NCBI GenBank assembly: GCA_024809215.1
Contig: JANUBW010000002.1
Coordinates: 806,001-870,000, forward strand
DNA from: Niastella sp. OAS944
Lineage (GTDB): Bacteria > Bacteroidota > Bacteroidia > Chitinophagales > Chitinophagaceae
Length of the DNA stretch: 64,000 bases
Direction: 5' to 3'
The notes under the pieces are model-generated. The model was not told the DNA's origin and did no database searches. It was given only the letters and a program-made list of their open reading frames with translations. Of this stretch, positions 17,595-23,976 are shown piece after piece; positions within the stretch are counted from its first letter, which is position 1; each line of letters begins with the position of its first letter. Both the position numbers and the translations under genes were made by a program.

Positions 17595-19169
17595 TTATTT
17601 CTTTGCTACTGGTTTTTCCCAAATGAACTGGAACTCGGTACGGCGGTTACGGGCTTTACAGGCTTCGTCCTGGTTGTCTTCACAACCCTCTACCGGTTTT
17701 TTTGAACCATTACCAATAACAATGAACTTGTTTCTATCGAGGTGATATTCATTCACCAGGTAGTTAACCACTGAATTAGCTCTGTCGAGCGATAAGCGGT
17801 CGTTATTTTTTGCCAAACCGGTATTATCGGTATTACCTTCAATACGCACATATGCTTTTTCAAAACCCTGCAGCAATTCTTTTATCTCTCTGTCGATAGT
17901 TACTACGTTATCTTCAGTAAGCTTGGCTGAGTTACTGGGGAACTCCAGTTTTACCACCTTGCTGCTTTGCGCCTGTTGTGTTTTCATTTCGGGTGTTGGC
18001 GCCTGGAAGGTCTCAGCTTTTGCAGCCGTTTGTTTGTTGTCCTTAGAAAAATCAGGGTCATTGCTCAACTCCTGAATAACTGAAGGATCAGATACATTTC
18101 TCCAGGGAGCTGGTGATTTAGCCAAACCAATTTCAGTATACTTCACCGCCATTCTTCCATACATTCTTTCACCGGTCATACCAGTGTAAGTGCTGTTCAA
18201 ACCAAAGAAGTTTACGTTATCGCCCAGGGTTGAGAAATATACTTTGTCGGCCGATTTTGCAGCCACATCCTCAGGGAATTTGAAGCCTTTTGCAAAAAGG
18301 GCATTCGCCTCTTTTTTAGCAGCGGCATCGGTATTGATCTTTGCATTACCCTGTAACCAGGCTTTCACCAGTTTTGTAATTACCACTCTTTTTGCATCGA
18401 GATTTTTTTTCTTTACTAAAAGACCATCGGCAATGATCTGGCTGGCAACGGCGCTGCTCACCAGTACTTTTGCACCGGGTAAGGCTGCAACGCAATCCTC
18501 ATCATCGGGCGCCCATACAAGTGCAGCATCACACTGACCGTTCTTGAATGCAGTAGCTGCTTCAACACCATCGGCTACCTGGTAGCCATCGATATCGGCC
18601 ATTTTCATATTGGCTGTTTCAAGCACGTTCAGTAATAAGGTGTGCGAAGCTGTACCTACAGCGTAGGCAATTTTCTTTCCTTTCAGGTTACCAACTTCGT
18701 CAATTCCTTTACGAACAACAACGGCATCGGCACCATGGCTTTGGTTTACCTGCATGATCTGCACAACGTCATCTGCACGCAGTTCGCTGCTTGAACCCAT
18801 TTCTACAGGTAACGCATCGGTGGTACAATAAACCAGATCAAGATCGCCTGAGTGCAGGCCGGCTCTTGTATCTTTTACCGCGTCCATTTGTTTTATCTGC
18901 AGCTTTATTCCAAAACTCTTATACAGTTCGCTGTTCTCATTGGGGTCCATACCACCGTTCATCAATACAATACCTTCTACGCCGGTAAATGTATTGTATG
19001 CAAGTACCAGGTCGGGCTGGCCGGTGCTTGCTCCGCTTATAGACACTTTTCCGTCTTTTGAAGTGCCCCATTTTTTAACGGCAAAATATCCTATTCCTAA
19101 AACGGCGAGTAATATTGCCAGATTACGAATTGCTTTAACGGTCTGGCGACCTTTAGGTGTTAATTCCAT
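17595..19169 (-). CDS. ABC substrate-binding protein fused to OmpA peptidoglycan-binding domain
   Basis: This 524-residue two-domain protein has an uncleaved-looking N-terminal membrane segment (residues about 16-30, LAILLAVLGIGYFAV), no lipobox, and then a periplasmic NMT1/TauA-like substrate-binding domain at about 50-360. Features of that domain are DLVLAYNTFTGVEG, HSGDLDLVYCTTDALP, KGKKIAYAVGTASHTLLLN and AFKNGQCDAALVWAPD. After a linker rich in Lys/Ala/Gln (about 370-400) comes an OmpA C-terminal domain (about 405-520) with IEGNTDNTGLAKNNDRLSLDRA and ARNRRTEFQF, which binds peptidoglycan. The binding protein should therefore be anchored to both membrane and cell wall. The substrate is unknown. 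Confidence 0.85.
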   Translation of the reverse strand: MELTPKGRQTVKAIRNLAILLAVLGIGYFAVKKWGTSKDGKVSISGASTGQPDLVLAYNTFTGVEGIVLMNGGMDPNENSELYKSFGIKLQIKQMDAVKDTRAGLHSGDLDLVYCTTDALPVEMGSSSELRADDVVQIMQVNQSHGADAVVVRKGIDEVGNLKGKKIAYAVGTASHTLLLNVLETANMKMADIDGYQVADGVEAATAFKNGQCDAALVWAPDDEDCVAALPGAKVLVSSAVASQIIADGLLVKKKNLDAKRVVITKLVKAWLQGNAKINTDAAAKKEANALFAKGFKFPEDVAAKSADKVYFSTLGDNVNFFGLNSTYTGMTGERMYGRMAVKYTEIGLAKSPAPWRNVSDPSVIQELSNDPDFSKDNKQTAAKAETFQAPTPEMKTQQAQSSKVVKLEFPSNSAKLTEDNVVTIDREIKELLQGFEKAYVRIEGNTDNTGLAKNNDRLSLDRANSVVNYLVNEYHLDRNKFIVIGNGSKKPVEGCEDNQDEACKARNRRTEFQFIWEKPVAKK

Positions 19170-19232
19170 GACTGATTGATTCGGGTTAAACGATCTAAAA
19201 AAACGTTTATTAAATGAATGATTTGAATATTG

Positions 19233-20252
19233 TTATTTAAGCAGGTCCTGGTTGGCAGATAACCATGAAGTATCAAGGCCGCCATCATTTGAAGAGGGTT
19301 TTGTATCCTTGTTATCCATGAATGCAAACACATCTACTTTATTGCTGTATTGCTCCAGCAGTTTTTGACCAGCATCGTCCATGATACCGTTTTCGGCTTC
19401 CATCTTCATCAGTAATGTTTCATGATCGTGGATCATCATCATTACTTCGGCTTCATTTTCGGCAATGCGATTACGTGTTTCTTCAAGTGTAATGGTCTCA
19501 AACTCCGATACACCTAACAGGCTCGATGCGCTTTTTGCGGCTTCGCGCCATGTTTCTGAAGTTTCCAGCTGATCGCGTAAGCGGCCAATGGTATTGGATA
19601 CAGACTCTGTGCTGTTCTGCAGGTTGTTATACAGGCGATCGAAGAAATTATAGCTTTTAAGCATTTTTTCTTTATCGGCCTGCATGCTTTCCAACAGCTT
19701 TCTATCTTCAGCAGCTTCGCGCCCAAAGTGTTTTGCCTGGTCTTCCGCCTTTTCACGGGCATGGGCATCTGCTTTTGGATTTTCAGCCTGCTTTTTAAAT
19801 TGTGTGGCGTAGTCGAGATTGTCTTGCATGGATTTCTTTCTATCCACCATTTTCCTTTCGTGCAGGGTAATTGCACTCATCATTTTGTGAATGCTGCCAT
19901 TGAATTTGGAAAGCACTTCTCTACGATTGGCTACTACTACTTCAAGCATGTCGGGCAGGTTGGTTTTAATTAACCAGCGTGTCATTTTCCGCACCATGCC
20001 TTTCCATAAGTTATAAAGCACATTACGCATTACAAACAGGGTACCTATTACCACTGCGATAACGAACAATTCTATCAACGCAATACCGAAGTCGATCCAG
20101 TTATGGATGATCTGCGTAATTTTTGGCAGGAAAAACAAACCGATACCAAGGAATGCGATAATAGCTATTGCGGTAATAACCATCCGCATTTTTTTCTCGT
20201 CATTCGTTTCCAACGTAAAGATGTTAGAAGAACTTTTTACCATGTTGCTCAT
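19233..20252 (-). CDS. Membrane-anchored coiled-coil protein of unknown family
   Basis: This 339-residue protein has two predicted membrane segments at about residues 22-44 (MVITAIAIIAFLGIGLFFL) and 53-78 (FGIALIELFVIAVVIGTLFV). A long, charged helical region then extends to about residue 300 (AEDQAKHFGREAAEDRKLLE; LRDQLETSETWREAAKS), with a polar tail rich in Asp/Ser. The topology (two helices then a cytosolic coiled coil) is inferred. I do not recognise a family; it is not an obvious TelA, MotA or TolQ protein. It is the second gene of the operon, 65 bp after the first and 63 bp before the SBP-OmpA gene. Confidence 0.8.
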   Translation of the reverse strand: MSNMVKSSSNIFTLETNDEKKMRMVITAIAIIAFLGIGLFFLPKITQIIHNWIDFGIALIELFVIAVVIGTLFVMRNVLYNLWKGMVRKMTRWLIKTNLPDMLEVVVANRREVLSKFNGSIHKMMSAITLHERKMVDRKKSMQDNLDYATQFKKQAENPKADAHAREKAEDQAKHFGREAAEDRKLLESMQADKEKMLKSYNFFDRLYNNLQNSTESVSNTIGRLRDQLETSETWREAAKSASSLLGVSEFETITLEETRNRIAENEAEVMMMIHDHETLLMKMEAENGIMDDAGQKLLEQYSNKVDVFAFMDNKDTKPSSNDGGLDTSWLSANQDLLK

Positions 20253-20317
20253 AGTATGATAAGTAATTGTTTTAAGGGTTAGTCGTGAAATGGATCAATA
20301 TGTTACAAAATACACTA

Positions 20318-21109
20318 TCAATGATGGGTGGAATTTAGTTGCGATATGTCGGCATCTATGGCGGTCACCATATAATTATGGGCCATAGCTATTTGTTTTT
20401 CAGCACGCTCTATCTTTTCAATGCTTTCCTTTCCGAGCGTTTTGTTCACTTCGAGCTGGGTTTGCTCTTTTGTGATCAACTCCATTAATTGACGCTCCTG
20501 GTTTTTCAGTTGCGTCAGTTGGTCCTGCATTGTTTTCAGGTTGTTTTGGTGCGCCTGTAATGCATCCTGCCGTTTTTTTAGTTGTTTTTCTTTTTCGGCG
20601 CCGGCGCCATTCAGGAACTCAACTTTTTTCTTCTCAAGAATATCTTTGTATTGCTTAGCCGTTTCGAGCAGTCTTGATGCGGGAACATTCATTGCTTCAA
20701 AACTTGTTAATACTGCCTGCAATATAACGTTGGGCGGTGTACCCTTTCCTATCTTCTGGTACATTGCCTGCATTTGTTTACGAAATTCGAAATAGTCGGG
20801 CCCCGGGAAGTTTTGTTTCGCCAGCTCGTCCTCAAAAAATTTAATAAAGGCGGGGTCTACACTTTCGGCAGTATTGCTCACCGGAGTGCTGGTAGTTGCA
20901 ACGGGTGTTTGGGCCGGCGTGGCGCCAGCTTTGGTATCTGTTGTTGCCTCACTACCATAAAGCGGAAAGTAAGTTGGTTCAATCGATTGCTGCTGTTGCT
21001 GTTGATCTTGTGTTCCCGAACTGCCGGCCTTTTTTTCGCCTTCTTTTTTTACAGGTTCCTCCTCTTTCTCAATGAAACCTTTTTGTTGCAGGAATTTTTT
21101 GAGTGACAT
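20318..21109 (-). CDS. Soluble coiled-coil protein, first gene of the SBP-OmpA operon
   Basis: This 263-residue protein has an N-terminal Lys/Glu-rich start (MSLKKFLQQKGFIEKEEEP), a poly-Gln and Thr/Ala/Pro low-complexity linker (about 35-85) and a small conserved-looking helical domain (about 86-160, DPAFIKFFEDELAKQNFPGP). A C-terminal coiled coil follows (about 165-245, KQLKKRQDALQAHQNNLKTM). There is no signal peptide or membrane segment, so it is cytosolic. I do not recognise the family. As first gene of the operon it could scaffold the neighbouring coiled-coil membrane protein; that is inference. Confidence 0.78.
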   Translation of the reverse strand: MSLKKFLQQKGFIEKEEEPVKKEGEKKAGSSGTQDQQQQQQSIEPTYFPLYGSEATTDTKAGATPAQTPVATTSTPVSNTAESVDPAFIKFFEDELAKQNFPGPDYFEFRKQMQAMYQKIGKGTPPNVILQAVLTSFEAMNVPASRLLETAKQYKDILEKKKVEFLNGAGAEKEKQLKKRQDALQAHQNNLKTMQDQLTQLKNQERQLMELITKEQTQLEVNKTLGKESIEKIERAEKQIAMAHNYMVTAIDADISQLNSTHH

Positions 21110-21245
21110 GGTATATGTATTATGAAATTGTGTGTTTTAAACGCTAATTTCGAGTTTTTATTCAAACTGAAATCATTTATAGTCTGGTTGCGAGCCAAAA
21201 AATAGACGTTACACCGGCTTTTACCGAAAAACCACTATAGTAAAT

Positions 21246-21821
21246 ATGGCAATCACCCCCCAGCGATTTACCGACGTATTAAAAAAATTGCAGCTTTATG
21301 CTGAAAACCAGCTCGGATTAAAAATAATTGACACATCTGACCTTGACCCCTATTTTAAAGGCGACCTCGATGGGGCAAGAATTTGGATAGCCAGTGCTCT
21401 CGATGATGAGGAGGAACTTTTTAACGTACTTCACCTGGTGGGGCACTCTATACAATGGAATGTAAGCGACGAACTGCGATCATTAGGGTCTGTATTGCAT
21501 GAGAAACCCGATGATGCTACTTTGCTAAGATTACAACAATACGAATGGGAAGCCAACTGTTATGGCATTTTTATATTGCACCAACTGGGCGTGTATGACC
21601 TTGACGAATGGCTTACTGAAAAATATACCGAGGACATGTGCTACCTTACCCATTTTTATAAAACCGGTGAAAAACTGAAAGAAGTAACTGATGTTAGCCG
21701 GGCTTATCAATTCAATCGCGCACTGCAGGATAAAACAATTCCAACTTTTACAGCATGGTCGAACCCTGAAAAAAGAAATGGTATTGTTATCGATTTCACC
21801 AATGCGCTCAATAAAGTATAA
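21246..21821 (+). CDS. Zincin-like (ImmA/IrrE-type) protein lacking the catalytic Glu
   Basis: This 191-residue cytosolic protein has FNVLHLVGHSIQWN at about residues 61-74, positioned like an HExxH metallopeptidase helix but reading H-L-V-G-H. A following EWEANCYG segment (about 102-109) resembles the E-x-E-A-x-x-F/Y-A third-ligand helix of ImmA/IrrE proteins. The metal ligands could be kept, but the general-base Glu is gone, suggesting a non-catalytic or structural zincin. It is divergent from the SBP-OmpA operon. The family call is tentative. Confidence 0.6.
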   Translation: MAITPQRFTDVLKKLQLYAENQLGLKIIDTSDLDPYFKGDLDGARIWIASALDDEEELFNVLHLVGHSIQWNVSDELRSLGSVLHEKPDDATLLRLQQYEWEANCYGIFILHQLGVYDLDEWLTEKYTEDMCYLTHFYKTGEKLKEVTDVSRAYQFNRALQDKTIPTFTAWSNPEKRNGIVIDFTNALNKV

Positions 21822-21845
21822 CCGCATTTAATTAAAGCATAAAGA

Positions 21846-21875
21846 AAAAGGATCGCAGCGATGCGGTCCTTTTTT
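21846..21875 (+). terminator. Terminator after the zincin-like gene
   Basis: AAAAAGGATCGCA pairs with TGCGGTCCTTTTTT around a GCGA loop. The hairpin has a good T-run on the plus strand and A-rich DNA on the other side, 25 bp after the stop codon at 21821. Confidence 0.8.
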
Positions 21876-21901
21876 GTAATTTACAAAAATTACTTGCCGG
21901 T

Positions 21902-22729
21902 TTGATCTTCAAAAAACATATTCCCGCTTATCCGCTGTCGCAATACATACAGCACATTTTATATATAAATGGTCCCCAGCAGGTGCCGTATTTAATTGAA
22001 TTGCCCGATGCAAAGCTGAACCTTGTTATTGAACTGGAGAATGATTCGGTAAATACATTGTATACCGATAGCAAGTTACAGGGTGAGCGCACCATGAAGC
22101 GGGGTTGGGTTTCGGGTTCCAATGCCCAGGCAGTTGTTTACAAAAACAACATGCATTCCACCATTGTAAGCATTCGGTTTACAATCGGCGGGTTTTATGC
22201 ACTTACCAAAATACCCATGTCTGAGATCATTTATCCCGGTCTGGAAATAGATCTGTTATTAGGCAACACTGCCAACAAGCTTTATCAGCTGCTTATAAAC
22301 GAACCGGAGATCGACAAAATATTTGAACATATAGAGCGCTACTTTATAAATTATATTGCCGATAACAGCTTTGAAACGTCACTGGTTAAATTTATTGATA
22401 AACATATCGACAGTCCTATCGACTGGCTTGTTCACAAATCGGGTTACTCGCATAAACATGTAATACAGGTTGTGAAAAAGCAAACCGGCTTTTCACTTAA
22501 ATATCTGCAACGGCTTCACCGGTTTCGCAAAGTGCTCAACGCTATTCAACAACAGGGCCCAAACATTAGCTGGACCTCCATAACCTACGATCATGGTTAT
22601 TTTGATCAGGCGCATTTTGTAAAGGAGTTTATTCATTTCACAGGGTATAGCCCCGCCCAATACTTTAACATTCATACCGGCTCTGATCATAATAAAATAT
22701 TTTCTGATATCAAACTGATCGGGGGATAG
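21902..22729 (+). CDS. AraC family transcriptional regulator
   Basis: This 275-residue protein has an N-terminal sensor domain resembling DUF6597 (IPAYPLSQYIQHILYINGP; ...VSGSNAQAVVYKNN) and a C-terminal AraC DNA-binding domain. In the latter, WLVHKSGYSHKHVIQVVKKQTGFSLK is the first helix-turn-helix and ITYDHGYFDQAHFVKEFIHFTGYSPAQYF the second. It starts with TTG at 21902; no ATG start fits. It lies 70 bp before an epoxide hydrolase gene, which is a possible target. Confidence 0.85.
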   Translation: MIFKKHIPAYPLSQYIQHILYINGPQQVPYLIELPDAKLNLVIELENDSVNTLYTDSKLQGERTMKRGWVSGSNAQAVVYKNNMHSTIVSIRFTIGGFYALTKIPMSEIIYPGLEIDLLLGNTANKLYQLLINEPEIDKIFEHIERYFINYIADNSFETSLVKFIDKHIDSPIDWLVHKSGYSHKHVIQVVKKQTGFSLKYLQRLHRFRKVLNAIQQQGPNISWTSITYDHGYFDQAHFVKEFIHFTGYSPAQYFNIHTGSDHNKIFSDIKLIGG

Positions 22730-22798
22730 GTAAATTTTTTACAATGCCACGTGTTCCCTGGTTTCTACTTTTGTCATGCACCAACAAACAAAACAAAC

Positions 22799-23920
22799 AT
22801 GGCAAACATTAACCGATTTACGATCAATGTACCGCAGGCAGAAATAGAAGATCTTTTTGTAAGAATAAAGCAAACCAGGTGGACAGAAGAACCAACCGGC
22901 GCCGGCTGGGGATATGGAACCAACTCAGGATACCTTAAAGAATTAGTACAGTATTGGAGCAATGGTTACGACTGGCGCAAACAGGAAGCCTGGTTAAACC
23001 AGTATGACCAGTTTACAACAGAAATAGATGGTATAGCTATTCATTTTGTACATGTAAAAGGAAAAGGTGAGCAAAGAAAACCGCTGTTACTGATACATGG
23101 TTGGCCCGATTCATTTTTTCGCTTTTACAAAGTGATACCCTTACTAACGGAGTTCAACAATTCTTTCGACTTAATTATTCCTTCCCTTCCGGGTTTTGGC
23201 TTTTCAGGTCACACGGCTGTCAATAGCGATAAGTCGGGCGAAATATTACATAAATTAATGACGGATGTTTTATCCTATGATAAATACTTTATAGCAGGCG
23301 GCGATATGGGTAGTGTTGTTGCCAAATCAATGGCCAATCAATTTCCGCAACAGGTTAAAGCAATACATATTACAGATGTGGGTTATCCCGATGGCAGTGA
23401 GGACTGGAGTGTTATGTCGCCTGCTGAGCAGCAGTTTGGACAAACTGTACAGCATTGGTTTTTTACTGAAGGGGCGTTCAATATGCTGCAATCAACAAAA
23501 CCGCAAACGTTGAGCTATGGGTTAAATGATTCGCCGGTAGGCCTCGCAGCCTGGATTTTAGAGAAATTCTACGCCTGGAGCGATAACGGCGGCGATATAG
23601 AGAACAGCTTTACAAAAGACGAATTAATTACCAATATAATGATCTACTGGGTAAGCCAGAGTATCAACAGCTCTATTAGAACGTATGCAGAAAATGCAAG
23701 AGCTTCTTATATGGGCGGTTTACAATCTGCGAAAAAAGTAGAGGTGCCGGTAGGTGTTTCGCTTTTTCCCGGCGAGGCACAGTTCCCTCAGGAGTGGGCC
23801 GAAAGAAAGGTGAATGTGGCAAACTTTAGTAAACCCGAAAAGGGCGGACATTTTGCCGCCATGGAAGTTCCTTACCTGTATGCAGTTGAGCTCAAGAATT
23901 TTTTCGAAGGCAGAAGTTAA
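22799..23920 (+). CDS. Epoxide hydrolase family alpha/beta hydrolase
   Basis: This 373-residue enzyme has the epoxide-hydrolase N-terminal region at about residues 3-100 (FTINVPQAEIEDLFVRIKQTRW; YDWRKQEAWLNQYDQFTTEI) followed by the alpha/beta-hydrolase fold. The oxyanion motif is HGWPDSF, the nucleophile Asp sits in GGDMGS and the catalytic His in GGHFAAME. Such enzymes add water to epoxides in detoxification. The ATG at 22799 (MANINRF) was chosen; the frame extends 48 bases upstream. The gene is tandem with the AraC regulator. Cytosolic. The substrate is unknown. Confidence 0.9.
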   Translation: MANINRFTINVPQAEIEDLFVRIKQTRWTEEPTGAGWGYGTNSGYLKELVQYWSNGYDWRKQEAWLNQYDQFTTEIDGIAIHFVHVKGKGEQRKPLLLIHGWPDSFFRFYKVIPLLTEFNNSFDLIIPSLPGFGFSGHTAVNSDKSGEILHKLMTDVLSYDKYFIAGGDMGSVVAKSMANQFPQQVKAIHITDVGYPDGSEDWSVMSPAEQQFGQTVQHWFFTEGAFNMLQSTKPQTLSYGLNDSPVGLAAWILEKFYAWSDNGGDIENSFTKDELITNIMIYWVSQSINSSIRTYAENARASYMGGLQSAKKVEVPVGVSLFPGEAQFPQEWAERKVNVANFSKPEKGGHFAAMEVPYLYAVELKNFFEGRS

Positions 23921-23926
23921 AAAAGC

Positions 23927-23957
23927 AAAGGCTGTCTCTTACCGGGAGACAGCCTTT
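23927..23957. terminator. Strong bidirectional terminator
   Basis: A perfect 12-bp stem AAAGGCTGTCTC/GAGACAGCCTTT with a 7-base loop is flanked by an A-run on the left and a T-run on the right. It serves the convergent epoxide hydrolase and TonB receptor genes. Confidence 0.88.
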
Positions 23958-23976
23958 TTATATTCATACTTACAAA

